64,000 nt of DNA from positions 1 to 64,000 of the forward strand of contig DATNDR010000006.1 of NCBI GenBank assembly GCA_035606945.1, read 5' to 3'. Of the stretch, positions 18,636 through 27,583 are shown piece by piece. The stretch comes from GCA-003244245 sp035606945 (GTDB taxonomy: Bacteria > Actinomycetota > Actinomycetes > Mycobacteriales > Pseudonocardiaceae). The notes under the pieces were generated by a model, which searched no databases, was not told the DNA's origin, and saw nothing but the letters and a program-made list of their open reading frames with translations. Within the stretch, counting starts at the first letter, position 1; each line of letters opens with the position of its first letter. A program made the position numbers and the translations under genes.

Positions 18636-18755
18636 ATGTGCGTCCTTGGCTACTTCGCAGCAGTCCTGTTGGCGATCATCGTCCTTGGTCTAATCATTCT
18701 CGGATTGGGTTCGATGCGAGATGTCCGTCGTTATCTGTCGCTTCGCAGGATGTGA
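18636..18755 (+). CDS. DUF6893-type mini membrane protein (39 residues)
   Basis: The ATG at 18636 follows an AGAGGGGGG sequence. One transmembrane helix (residues 4-25) is followed by a short basic tail with the pattern MRDVRRYLSLRRM, typical of the small actinobacterial DUF6893 proteins. Function unknown. It is divergent from the dead phosphoesterase gene. Confidence 0.65.
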   Translation: MCVLGYFAAVLLAIIVLGLIILGLGSMRDVRRYLSLRRM

Positions 18756-19094
18756 CCGGCGGCGCTCATCGGTTGCGTGTTGGTAGACCATCGAGCCGTC
18801 CAGCCTGATGCTTATGGTGATGAGGGAACGGGGCAGGAGCACGGGACGCGCCCGCTTCTGTCCACTTCTCTACCGGCTGCCGGCCACGCAGGCCTGTACG
18901 AACCATTCCTAAGCCGTGTGGCAGGTTCAACTGCGAGGTTGCGGAGCCTGGTTGGATCAGTGCAACGATGCACGTCACGGACGTAAACGGTATTCGGCGA
19001 ACTATTACCCCAACTTTTAAAATCGGAAGGTCGGCGGTTCGACCCACCTCTACACGTAGGCGGCTCCGATCCAAGGCCCTTGTCAGACGGCCGG
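18756..19094. other. Gene-poor stretch with a third tRNA-like fragment
   Basis: Only short unsupported frames are seen. The tRNA-like fragment at 19022-19048 lies here, just beyond the 3' end of the WD40 gene. Confidence 0.35.
19022..19048 (+). other. tRNA-Lys-like variable loop/T-arm fragment
   Basis: CTTTTAAAATCGGAAGGTCGG followed by CGGTTCGACC resembles the anticodon loop, variable loop and T arm of tRNA-Lys(TTT). The T stem is poorly paired (two Watson-Crick pairs plus a wobble) and no 5' half exists. Bases 19022-19045 match 3628-3651 with one difference. Confidence 0.35.
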
Positions 19095-20816
19095 TCATGC
19101 GTCTGCCAAGCGTTCGACAAGGGCGATGTCCCAACCGAAGGCGGCCACGATGTTGCCCGCTGGGGTGTCAGTGACGGCTTTGACGTCGCTGGGCAGGTCG
19201 ATCCGATCGATGGGACGTCTCGTCCGCAGATCCCAGATTCGCACCGTCTGGTCACGGCCGCTGGTGACGGCGGTGGGGCGGCCGTCGAGCTGGGCGCAGG
19301 CCACCGCGGTGACCGGACCGCTGTGGCCAGTAAGTAGACCGACGGGGATGCCACTGGTGAGGTCCCAAACCCGAACCGTGTGGTCCCAGCTTCCGGTGAC
19401 GGCGATGGGGCGGTCGTCGAGCTGGGTGCAGGCCACCGCGGTGACCGGCCCGGTGTGGCCGGGGAACAGGCCAATGGGCGTGCCGCTGGTGAGGTCCCAG
19501 ACCCGTACTGTCTGGTCCCGTCCGCTGGTGACGGCGATCGGGCGGCCATCGAGCTGAGTGCAGGCCACCGCCGCCACGAGGTCGGTGTGCCCGGTGAGGG
19601 GGTCGCCGAGCGAGGTGCCAGTGATCAGGTCCCAGATCCGCACTGTGTGGTCACGGCCGCTGGTGACGGCGGTGGGGCGACCGTCGAGCTGGGTGCAGGC
19701 CACCGCGGTCACGGTGCCGGTGTGTCCGGTGAGGGGGTCGCCGAGAGCGGTGCGGCAGGTGAGGTTCCAGATCCGCACCGTCTGGTCCCAGCTTCCGCTG
19801 ACGGCGATGGGGCCGCCGCGGAGCTGGGTGCAGGCCACTGCGGTGACCGGGCCGGTGTGGCCAGTAAGCAGGCCCGCGGGAGTCCCCGCGGTGAGATCCC
19901 AGATCCGCACTGTGTGGTCCCGGCCGCCCGTCACGGCGATCGGGCGACCGTCTAGACGGGTGCAGGACACCGCCTCGACGACACCGGTATGGCCAGTGAC
20001 TCGCTCACCAAGGGGATTGCCGGCGGCCAGGTCCCAGATCTGCAGCGGGTGTGCTCGACCGCTGGTGATCGCAATCGGGCGACCGTCCAGATGGGTGCAG
20101 GCCACCGCCTCGATGAACCCGGTGTGGCCGGTCAACGGCTCGCCGAGGGCGGTGCTGGTAGCCAAGTCCCAGACCCGCACGGTGTGGTCCCGGCTACTGG
20201 TGACGGCGATCGGATGGCCGTACAGATGGGTGCAGGCCACCGTTGTTACCGGCCCGGCATGACAGGGAAGCAGGTTGATGGCGGCGCCGGTGGTGAGGTC
20301 CCAGACCCGCACTGTGAGATCTTCGCCGCTGGTGATGGCGATCGGACGGCCGTCCAGCTGCATGCAGGCCACCGCGGTTACCGGACCGGTGTGGACAGGC
20401 AGCAAGTTGACCAGCGCGCTGGCGGCGAGGTCCCACACCTGCACCATGTGGTCCCGGCTGCCGGTGACGGCGATCGGGCGGCCGTTGAGGTTGGTGCAGG
20501 CTACGGCGGTCACCGAGTCGGTGTGGCCGGTGAGGGGGTTGCCGATCGGGGTGCCGGTGGTGAGGTCCCAGATCCGCACTGTGCGGTCCTGACCGCTGGT
20601 GACGGCGATCGGGCGGCCGTTGAGGTTGGTGCAGGCTACGGCGGTCACCGACCCGGTGTGGCCCATGAGCGGCTCGCCTATCGAGGCACTGGTGACCAGG
20701 TCCCAAACCCACATCGAGCCATCGACACCGCCGGTGACAGCCACTGCGCGGCCGTCGAGGTGCACACAGGCCACTGAGGTCATCGGCCCCGCCGACGCGC
20801 GGGTGGCGGGAGACAT
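19095..20816 (-). CDS. WD40-repeat beta-propeller protein
   Basis: The protein consists almost only of WD40 units. Twelve copies of the pattern VACTxLDGRPIAVTSGRDxT followed by VRIWDL can be counted, plus a degenerate last unit, so two propellers of about seven blades are possible. Related actinobacterial proteins carry an N-terminal AAA, caspase-like or helix-turn-helix effector domain. Here none is present: an in-frame stop lies a few codons upstream of the earliest start (GTG 20894). ATG 20816 is preferred because blades begin 12 residues later. It is either a free-standing scaffold or the remaining half of a larger protein. Confidence 0.75.
   Translation of the reverse strand: MSPATRASAGPMTSVACVHLDGRAVAVTGGVDGSMWVWDLVTSASIGEPLMGHTGSVTAVACTNLNGRPIAVTSGQDRTVRIWDLTTGTPIGNPLTGHTDSVTAVACTNLNGRPIAVTGSRDHMVQVWDLAASALVNLLPVHTGPVTAVACMQLDGRPIAITSGEDLTVRVWDLTTGAAINLLPCHAGPVTTVACTHLYGHPIAVTSSRDHTVRVWDLATSTALGEPLTGHTGFIEAVACTHLDGRPIAITSGRAHPLQIWDLAAGNPLGERVTGHTGVVEAVSCTRLDGRPIAVTGGRDHTVRIWDLTAGTPAGLLTGHTGPVTAVACTQLRGGPIAVSGSWDQTVRIWNLTCRTALGDPLTGHTGTVTAVACTQLDGRPTAVTSGRDHTVRIWDLITGTSLGDPLTGHTDLVAAVACTQLDGRPIAVTSGRDQTVRVWDLTSGTPIGLFPGHTGPVTAVACTQLDDRPIAVTGSWDHTVRVWDLTSGIPVGLLTGHSGPVTAVACAQLDGRPTAVTSGRDQTVRIWDLRTRRPIDRIDLPSDVKAVTDTPAGNIVAAFGWDIALVERLADA
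19127..20790 (-). repeat. Twelve tandem coding repeats of about 135 bases
   Basis: The WD40 units are also very similar at DNA level (a CAGGCCACCGCGGTGACCGG-like block recurs every 126-141 bases), so the array probably expands and contracts by recombination. It may also be an assembly risk. Confidence 0.75.
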
Positions 20817-20928
20817 GTTTCTCACGCGGCTACCGGTCGCCCACCGTGGCTGCCATGGTGACTGGCCCGGATGCCGCCGCGTTCCTTCCGACACTTGCCC
20901 AACAGCCTTTCCGCGCTCAACGCCTCCG

Positions 20929-21168
20929 GTGCGTGATTACCAGGAGGTTCCCGCCGGGACTGCTATCGCCACATCCCATCACCAACTGGAGCGATGCGCA
21001 CAGCGGCTACACCGGGCCCGGGTGCCGTTCTGCTGCCGTTGTTTCGCTCAGCACATCCTGCGCCGCGGTGACCGGTACGTCCGGCGTTACCGTCCCGACC
21101 ACCGGTCCGCTGGCGTTGAGTACATTTGCTACGTCTGCGGCGCGCAGCGCGAAGGGGGCGGCGGTTAG
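20929..21168 (+). CDS. Possible small zinc-ribbon-like protein
   Basis: A 79-codon frame from GTG 20929 contains FCCRC and YICYVCG about 30 residues apart, a spacing that would suit a zinc ribbon. There is no supporting ribosome site at a good distance, and the region may instead be the decayed part of a nitrate reductase operon, since a narI remnant follows. Weak call. Confidence 0.25.
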   Translation: MRDYQEVPAGTAIATSHHQLERCAQRLHRARVPFCCRCFAQHILRRGDRYVRRYRPDHRSAGVEYICYVCGAQREGGGG

Positions 21169-21240
21169 TGGGCGTCCGCCGGGAGCTCAGCCTCGCCCGG
21201 AGCGATGTTGTAGTCGATTCCGTCGGCTGGGATCTCGATG

Positions 21241-21586
21241 ATGATGTACGTCGTACTCGTCGCCGCGATCGTGGCCGGACTGGCCACCACCCTGCTCGGC
21301 GCCGGTGTGCTCAGGCCTCGGCACACCTACCGGGAAACGGTCTCGCCGTGGTGTCGCTCGTTGTGCGTGCTGCAGCCCGACATCGCGTCCTGAGCCAGGC
21401 GGGCTGGACTTCCGGGTGCACACGTTGATCGGAATGCTGCTGTGTGGAAGCTGGCCGTCCACCCGGCTGGTGCACGCGTTCACCGCGCCGGTGGGATACC
21501 TGTTCCGGCCCTACATCGTCTACCGGTCACGGCAAGGCGGACCTGCCACCCCGCCCCGCACGCCGCGGCTGGGAAAGGATCTGATG
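21241..21586 (+). pseudogene. narI: Nitrate reductase gamma subunit, C-terminal remnant
   Basis: The first frame reads MMYVVLVAAIVAGLATTLLG and YRETVSPWCRSLCVLQPD, then stops at 21393. The homology resumes in another frame with LDFRVHTLIG and RLVHAFTAPVGYLFRPYIVY. Together these follow the second half of NarI, the membrane cytochrome b subunit that passes quinol electrons to NarGH. The N-terminal half and narGHJ are absent. The second frame runs without a stop into the cupin gene, so the remnant may form a chance N-terminal extension of it. Confidence 0.7.
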
Positions 21587-21931
21587 AGCACCATGCAGAA
21601 AACCTCTCTGGATGCCCTGGCACGCGAGCAGATCGAGGCGGCTCGCGGCGCGTCGAGCGGACGCGCCGCCCGCACCGTCTACGGCGGTCACGAGCATGTC
21701 CTTCGCCAGACCGTGATCGGGCTACGCGCCGGGCATTCGCTGGCCGAGCACCAGAATCCCGGGGAAGCGACCCTGCACGTGCTCCGCGGGCGAGTACGGC
21801 TCATCAGCGGCGACACCACCTGGGACGGCCGCACCGGAGATCTTTTGATCATCCCGGACGCCTTGCACAGCCTCGAAGCCATCGACGACAGTGCGGTGCT
21901 GCTCACCGTGGCGAAAGCAACCTCGGCCTAG
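21584..21931 (+). CDS. Cupin-domain protein
   Basis: The 115-residue product is a single cupin barrel: LRAGHSLAEHQNPGEATLHV is the first cupin motif (its histidine and glutamate could bind metal), and GDLLIIPDALHSLEAIDD is the second, with a histidine. Small cupins of this type bind metals or small ligands. AAAGGA lies seven bases before ATG 21584. The frame is open upstream into the narI remnant, but the ATG with its ribosome site and the family start support a separate gene. Confidence 0.75.
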   Translation: MSTMQKTSLDALAREQIEAARGASSGRAARTVYGGHEHVLRQTVIGLRAGHSLAEHQNPGEATLHVLRGRVRLISGDTTWDGRTGDLLIIPDALHSLEAIDDSAVLLTVAKATSA

Positions 21932-22148
21932 CTCAACGTGGGCCTGGGCGCCGCTCGACATGGAACGATCATCCAGGGCACTGCCTACCGGCCTTGGCTG
22001 CCAGCGAGGCATGGTGACCGCCCGTCGATGTCGACGACGGGAACTGCCGGCACGACCCGGCGAGGAAACAGCCGCCGAGCTGCCGTCGACTCCTCGACGC
22101 GATCTCCACTCCGTTCTGCCGCCCTTCCGGTGAGCGGTGGGTGCGTGG

Positions 22149-22436
22149 TTACTGCCCGGGCGGGACCACGGGCAGCGACGTCATGTCGGCCAGCGGGTAG
22201 ACCTCGAAGTGTGAGAAGTTGTAGACGGGTGCCTGCGCCAGCAGCATTTCCAGCTCGTCGTTCGATTCCACGTCGAAGATCCACGCGCCACCGTGATAGC
22301 CGACGATGTGGTAACGACCGATGACCTTGCCGCTGTCCTCCAGCGGCTTGGCGTACTCGGGCATACGCAGCACTGTCTTCATCATCTCCGCTGAGAGTCT
22401 GGAGATTTCCATCTTCCAGACGACGAGAAACTTCAT
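22149..22436 (-). CDS. Muconolactone-isomerase-like small protein
   Basis: The 95-residue product starts MKFLVVWKMEI and has the beta-alpha-beta arrangement of the muconolactone isomerase/dimeric ferredoxin-like fold (GRYHIVGYHGGAWIFDVESN, then VYNFSHFEVYPL). These small proteins are either isomerases or of unknown function. AAGGAGG lies five bases before the ATG. No aromatic degradation genes are nearby, so a catabolic role is not supported. Confidence 0.65.
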   Translation of the reverse strand: MKFLVVWKMEISRLSAEMMKTVLRMPEYAKPLEDSGKVIGRYHIVGYHGGAWIFDVESNDELEMLLAQAPVYNFSHFEVYPLADMTSLPVVPPGQ

Positions 22437-22828
22437 CGCGACCTCCTTACCTTTGCCTCACCTTGGCGCCATCGCCCAGGCCACGTTAGGCCGCGGTAAT
22501 TCCGCGCCCATAACCGGGCTGTGGGCTATGCCTGACCCTGTGGTCGCCGAGTCCGACACCACGGCGGTTGACCGTCAACTCGGCAATCTTTCTGTCGAAC
22601 TCGGCGACAGCGGGGATGAAGATCCGCGGTGGCCCCTCCGTTGCTGTCGGCGGAAGGGTTGCTAGCGGCAATGGCTGACTATGCACGCCCAGAAGGTCAG
22701 CGCCGTGCTCGGACACAGCCCGACGAGGATCGAAGCGGTGGACGCACTTGAGGCTAGACTGCGTAGCCGGCTGGAACGTACCGCCGAACACCGCGAAGCT
22801 CGCCCGGGCCGCCGCGGCGACCGTCCCT
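22437..22828. other. Gene-poor stretch between the MIase-like gene and the USP remnant
   Basis: Short frames on both strands have no recognisable domain. The right part may be the completely decayed first half of the universal stress protein gene. Confidence 0.3.
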
Positions 22829-23275
22829 CGACCTCGTCGCCGCGGCTCCATGCCTCACGGTTCTGATCCGTCCATCCGGTGGCTATTCCCCGGAACCGGT
22901 CACGGCCGCCGTCAGTGGGGATCGGAGTGACGGAGCGGTTCTCGCCGCTGCTCTGGACCTCGCCGCACGGTGCCATGCGGAGCTGCGCTTACTCCACGCC
23001 CGCCCGCTGCCGCTGTGCCACTCGGATACCCCGGAATAACGCTGGGCCGCTCATGCTGTGCTCGAGTCTGCCCGACGTCAGATCCTCCGGCTCGCCCCGG
23101 ACTGCATCCCCCGTACCGAACTGCTCCGCGTCCACGCCCACGAAGCGATTGGTCACCACCGCGGCGGGCTGCTCGTTGTAGGCGCCAAACGCTCCCGTCA
23201 TCCCGGCCTCGGGCTGGTCACCCGCACCGCGCTGTATCACGCGAACTCGCCCGTGGCGGTCGTCCACGCCGCAAC
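22829..23275 (+). pseudogene. Universal stress protein (UspA), inactivated
   Basis: One frame can be followed through: SLDLVAAAPCLTVLIR (end of a first USP domain), then VLAAALDLAARCHAELRLLH (start of a second), a TAA stop at 23037, then AHAVLESARRQILRLAPD and HHRGGLLVVGAKRS with a closing SPVAVVHAA. The stop lies in the middle of the second domain, and the segment before HHRGG is shortened. A tandem USP of about 290 residues is the probable ancestor. Confidence 0.7.
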
Positions 23276-23342
23276 CAGCGATCCGCTCAGCGCCGCAAAG
23301 AAAAGTGCAATCGACAAGCCTATGGTCAATGCTGCGCCACCG

Positions 23343-24365
23343 TCAGCCAAAGAAAATTCCGGCTTCCGCGTGCCGATGCTGCGGCACTGTTTTAACAGCT
23401 GCGGTGGCGTCAGCCAGTTTGACCCGGACAATCTCGGTGCCACGCAACGTCACCATGACACCACTATCGCCGTCGTGCACGGCATCAACGGCGTGCACGC
23501 CGAACCGGGTAGCTAAAACTCGGTCATAGGCGGTGGGTGTACCGCCGCGTTGGACGTGCCCGAGCACCACCGCTCGGGCCTCGGCACGGGTGCGGCGGGC
23601 GATCTCGTCGGCCAGCCAGATGCCTACTCCGCCCAGCCTCCGGTGGCCGAACGCATCTATCTCGGCAGTCGCGAGTACCTCAGCACCGCCCTCCGGTACC
23701 GCGCCCTCGGCTACCACGACGATGGCGGCGGACTGCCGATCCAAGCACCGGATGACCCACTGACATACCGCCGCCACGGAAAACGGTCGTTCCGGCATCA
23801 AGATCACGTTCGCCCCGCCGGCCATCCCGGAGTGCAGCGCGATCCAACCCGCATTGCGCCCCATCACCTCGACAACCGCGACCCGGTGGTGTGACTCAGC
23901 GGTGGTATGCAGCCGGTCGATCGCTTCAGTCGCGATGTGCACCGCGGTGTCGAACCCGACCGTGTAATCAGTGACGCTCAGGTCGTTGTCGATGGTCTTG
24001 GGCACGCCCACCACAAAAAGTCCGTCCTCGTTCAACCGCCGGGCCACCCCTAGAGTGTCCTCGCCGCCGATCGCGATCAACGCGTCCACGCCATGCTCGA
24101 CGAGCGTCTGCTTGACCTGCTCTGCGCCGCCGTCGCGGTAGGGGTTCGTGCGCGACGTGCGCAGGATGGTGCCGCCGAGCGGAAGGATGTGCTCCACGTC
24201 GGCCAGCCCGAGCGGCTGGATCAAGCCCTGCATCGGGCCCCGCCACCCCTCCCGGAATCCAACGATCTCATGGCCGTAGATTTCGATCCCCTTGCGGACC
24301 ACCGCCCGGATCACCGCATTAAGTCCGGGGCAATCCCCGCCCCCGGTAAGCACACCGATACGCAT
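23343..24365 (-). CDS. pfkA: 6-phosphofructokinase, residues of the pyrophosphate type
   Basis: The 340-residue product begins MRIGVLTGGGDCPGLNAVIR and follows PfkA throughout. The phosphoryl-donor loop reads GGEDT (residues 100-104) and the catalytic loop PKTIDND (122-128). In the well-known scheme, Gly at the position of Asp103 and Gly at the position of Lys123 mark ATP enzymes, while Asp plus Lys mark pyrophosphate enzymes, as in Amycolatopsis methanolica. This gene has Asp plus Lys. It phosphorylates fructose 6-phosphate in glycolysis; with pyrophosphate the step would be reversible. It stands alone on the minus strand. Confidence 0.9.
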   Translation of the reverse strand: MRIGVLTGGGDCPGLNAVIRAVVRKGIEIYGHEIVGFREGWRGPMQGLIQPLGLADVEHILPLGGTILRTSRTNPYRDGGAEQVKQTLVEHGVDALIAIGGEDTLGVARRLNEDGLFVVGVPKTIDNDLSVTDYTVGFDTAVHIATEAIDRLHTTAESHHRVAVVEVMGRNAGWIALHSGMAGGANVILMPERPFSVAAVCQWVIRCLDRQSAAIVVVAEGAVPEGGAEVLATAEIDAFGHRRLGGVGIWLADEIARRTRAEARAVVLGHVQRGGTPTAYDRVLATRFGVHAVDAVHDGDSGVMVTLRGTEIVRVKLADATAAVKTVPQHRHAEAGIFFG

Positions 24366-24504
24366 CTCACTTCACCTGCCAGACCTTGAGTTCTCCGCTG
24401 GCGTGCCGAAGACGGTTCCAGGCTGCCCCAGACGTCCCGTGGCGCACCAGGCCGAGAACGGGTTCGAGCCGCCCGCAAGTCCTGTCCCTGCACTGGCGCT
24501 GCGA

Positions 24505-24702
24505 GATCCGTCGCCGCTGCTACCCGTGTTCATCTCGGCGGGATCATATGCAAAGGCGGCAGCTTCAGCCGGTGATGCGGTACGACTGCAGGAGCTGCCG
24601 GGTGTCGAGCACTTCGAATTGATTGACCCGCTTTCACATGCATGGGGCTGGGTGATCGAGTCCCTTGTCAGTGTGCTGTTGACCGAAAATCGAATGCCGT
24701 AG
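24505..24702 (+). pseudogene. Alpha/beta-hydrolase C-terminal fragment
   Basis: About 65 codons encode the last part of an esterase-like hydrolase: LQELPGVEHFELIDPLSHAW includes the catalytic histidine region. The nucleophile and acid regions are missing, and no start exists. It lies next to a broken GNAT gene. Confidence 0.55.
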
Positions 24703-24711
24703 TTTCAGAGC

Positions 24712-24915
24712 ATGGAGCTCAGGACCAAACGACTGATCTTGCGGCGTCCGACGCGGGCCGATATCGATGTAATCCTCGATATCCACAGCGATCCGCCAGC
24801 CTGCGCACAACCCCTCTGATGCACTCGCCAACCAGACCGAAGCGGAGAACCTTTTTCGCCGGTGGATCTAGCAATGGGAGCGGCACGGTGCCGGATATTG
24901 GGTGATCCGGAGGAT
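24712..24915 (+). pseudogene. GNAT acetyltransferase, inactivated
   Basis: ATG 24712 opens a typical RimJ-like start, MELRTKRLILRRPTRADID, and stops after 35 codons. The sequence continues in the next frame with NPSDALANQTEAENLFRRWI, then a TAG, then QWERHGAGYWVIR. So one frameshift and one nonsense codon are present, and the acetyl-CoA binding part is absent. Confidence 0.7.
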
Positions 24916-24983
24916 CGATTTCGTATGCCTCGGCTTCCGCGGTTCGCGCAAGTCCCGAAGGATCCCTGGTCAGAGTCGACCGG

Positions 24984-25787
24984 CTAGTCGGCGGCGACCG
25001 GGAACAGGTAGCGGTCTGCGACCAGCGTGAGCACTCGTCGGGCCGACCGCGGCGACTCTACGACGGCGCGCGGCACGCTGCCGCCGACCCGCTGGTAGGC
25101 ACGACCCGCCAACTCTTCGAGAAAATCTGATATCGGACCCTCGGCGGTGTCCAGCCGCAAGCCGGTGGCGTGTTGCAGCCGGGCGATCTCGACCAGGCCG
25201 AGCGAGCGCTCGGCGTACTCGGGAAACACGCCGGCCAGAAACAGGGCGCCGTCGCCAATGCGCCGCCAGAGTCCCGGTTGCTCATCGGGCGGCAAGGTCT
25301 CGCGCAGGGCGGCCAGGTGCGGCAGGTCCAGCTCGTCCCACCGCTGTCGCCGCCACCCATCCCGGCAGCGCCGCCACACGACTCCCGAGGCCAGTCGGGC
25401 ATATGACGCCAGCAGCTCGGCCAGGAACAGCCGATGCTGCGGTTCGGCGGCGAAGGCCGCGAGGACTGGCCCATCGAAGACCGGCAACCGGGAGCGGGGG
25501 CCGGTGCGGTCGGGGACATAGGAACTACCCACCAGCGCGTTGCCCATCCGGTGCACCGCCGCGGCGAACATCAGGAAGGGCGAGAGGTAGCTGAACAGTC
25601 CCGGCTCGTCGCGGCGCACCGCGAGAACGGCATCGGTCACGGATGGGCGGTCCAGTAGGTCCAGTACCAGCACGGGTCGCCGCCGCAGCACCGGTACCTG
25701 CTCAGCCCGCCCTCCGGCCAGAACCAGCAGGTCGTGGTCGCTCAGGTGCTCGCCGTACCGTCGGGCGACTGCCTCACGTTCGTCCAC
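24984..25787 (-). CDS. Conserved hypothetical protein
   Basis: A 267-residue soluble protein starting at GTG 25787 (DEREAVARRYGEHL). It is rich in Arg, Leu and Ala and mostly helical, with a RRDEPGLFSYLSPFLMF stretch that might touch the membrane. I have seen similar proteins in actinobacteria but know no function. The long open frame continues upstream to 25925, but that extension overlaps the dead histidine kinase on the same strand. The frame is intact and codon use is typical, so it is probably real. Confidence 0.65.
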   Translation of the reverse strand: MDEREAVARRYGEHLSDHDLLVLAGGRAEQVPVLRRRPVLVLDLLDRPSVTDAVLAVRRDEPGLFSYLSPFLMFAAAVHRMGNALVGSSYVPDRTGPRSRLPVFDGPVLAAFAAEPQHRLFLAELLASYARLASGVVWRRCRDGWRRQRWDELDLPHLAALRETLPPDEQPGLWRRIGDGALFLAGVFPEYAERSLGLVEIARLQHATGLRLDTAEGPISDFLEELAGRAYQRVGGSVPRAVVESPRSARRVLTLVADRYLFPVAAD

Positions 25788-26270
25788 GCCACCATCTTGC
25801 GCGCCTGTTGTCGCCAATGCCGCAACGTGTGCTGCAGGCTGGCATGCCGGCTGGCCTGCTCGGCCAGTTCTTCGTGTAGGCGCCAGAGGTCGACGAAGAC
25901 CTTGATTTTTGATCGTAGTATCCACGGGTCGAACGATTTGGTGAGGTAATCGACGGCTCCGGCTTGGTAGCCGCGGAAAGCTAGATGAGCGTCGTAGTCC
26001 ACTGCGGTGAGAAAAAGGATGGGAATGCGTCGGGTGCGTTCTCGGCTCTTGATCCGCTCGGCAGTTACTCCCGGGCCAGGCCCTGGGACTGGTTGAGCAG
26101 CTCCTCAGTGCGCCGGTTGGCCTGGATCGTCTTGATGGCGACTCCGATCGTCGCGACCAGCCGTTCGAGGAACGTCAGATGCCGCGGGGAGAACGAATGA
26201 ATCGAGCCGAGCTCGATCACGCCGAGCGATTCACCCTCGAACAGTACCGGCAGCACCACCACGGCGCTGG
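25742..26270 (-). pseudogene. Hybrid sensor kinase: GAF end joined to receiver end
   Basis: The minus strand encodes the end of a GAF domain (LPVLFEGESLGVIELGSIHS, then LTFLERLVATIGVAIKTI) and stops at a TAA at 26065. Right after this a second frame gives the end of a receiver domain (RRIPILFLTA, GYQAGAVDYLTKSFDPWILR with the conserved lysine). In intact relatives, a histidine kinase core and most of the receiver lie between the two parts, so there is a large internal deletion. Confidence 0.7.
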
Positions 26271-26399
26271 GCTAAGTCGTGGTAAAGCCGAACCGGATAG
26301 GCAGGTATCCCTGCGGGATGCTGTCGACGAGCAGGACACCGCGCGCACTGGGCCACACCGACAAGATCCACGCGCTGCTGCGTATCCCGCCCGTACTCG

Positions 26400-27583
26400 C
26401 CCAGGGCTCGACGCCGTTGCCGTGGTGACCGAACTGACGCGGCGGCTGCGCGAGGTTCTCGACCTCGACGAGGCCCTCGTCGACATCGACTACGGCGACG
26501 GCAGCGGGAACCGCGAGATCGCCCACGATGGGCATCACCCGACGGCGACCAGTCACCGGCTCCCTCGCTGGACATCACGTTGCCCCTTTCCGCGCCTCTG
26601 CGCGGCCGGCTTCGCCTCCGCGGACCTGATAGGAGGCGAGCACGGCCTCGAGTTGGCTGCGCTGACCCACGCCAACGAGGAGCTCATCCCCGAGCTGCGA
26701 TCCGCCCTGACCCTGTCCGCAGGCGGCGACCCCATCCGCAGCTTGCGCACCCAGCTGCGCAAGCTGGCAGCCCAGTCGCTGCTACCGACCTGGATCAACT
26801 GGCCCACCGACGCCATCGCGCTGTCGCTGCACGCGGCCGGGCGCGCCATCGGAGTACTCACCATCGGTCGGCCCGTCGCTCGGTCACACTGGCCCGAGGA
26901 CGTCGCGTTGATCAGTGACATTGCCCAGCGCGCGGCGCTGGCAATCGACCACGCCCAACGCGCCACCCAGCACATCGAGATCTCCCAAGCCCGCCAACGA
27001 GCCCTGTTCTCCCGGAAACTGCCCACCGCAGAGGGTGCCGAGTTCGCCGCCGAGTACCTACCAGCCAGCACCGGCAGCGACTTCTACGACGTACTCAGTC
27101 TGCGTAACGGCCTGTGGCTCGCCGCCATCGGCGATGTCTGCGGCAAGGGCGCCCAGGCGGCCGCCCGAGCTGCTCAACGACCTCATGATCGAAACGGGAG
27201 ATCACTGGCAGTTCTGCACCCTGGCCGCGGCCCATATCTGCGAGGCCATCCCCGGCGAGCCCACCGGTTTAACGATGGACCTGGTGCTGGCCGGGTCAAC
27301 GAGGGACGCCGCTGGGCCTGGTGAACCAGGTCAAGCTGCACACCACCCAACTGCATATCGCTCCCGGCGACGTGCTGCTCGCCTACACCGACGGCATCAT
27401 CGAGCGTCGAGGCCCGCACGGGCCTTACGGCGCGCACCGACTGATGACCGCCGCGTCCGCGACCTACCCGCTGCCGGCAGCGCAACTCTCGCCACCGTGC
27501 GCGCCTCCGTCCAGAACTTCTCCACCCAAGAACCCAAAGACGACATCGCCCTGCTTGCCATCCGGGCCACCGAACCGAGATAA
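26400..27583 (+). pseudogene. GAF/PP2C (SpoIIE-type) phosphatase, frameshifted
   Basis: The first frame reads a GAF-like region and the start of a PP2C phosphatase (EFAAEYLPASTGSDFYDVLS and IGDVCGKGAQAAA). The usual GGDFYD metal motif is shortened to SDFYD. The text then changes frame at least three times (NDLMIETGDHWQFCTLAAA, IAPGDVLLAYTDGIIERRG, DDIALLAI) before the stop at 27583. Such phosphatases reactivate anti-anti-sigma factors. The gene is divergent from the dead hybrid kinase, and the pair may have been a paralogous signalling locus of the intact protein at 51960. Confidence 0.75.

Noticed and set aside
3628..19048. An integrated island bounded by the two tRNA-like repeats
   Set aside because: The interval contains sseA and sufE in their usual order and an SCO5389-family gene, so it is not one inserted unit; the integrase remnant also lies well inside.
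19127..20790. A repeat array that could be mistaken for CRISPR
   Set aside because: The period is about 135 bases without unique spacers and encodes WD40 blades in one frame.
20900..21240. A narJ remnant directly before narI
   Set aside because: A short stretch (LFRSAHPAP) recalls the end of NarJ, but stops interrupt it and the similarity is too short to annotate.
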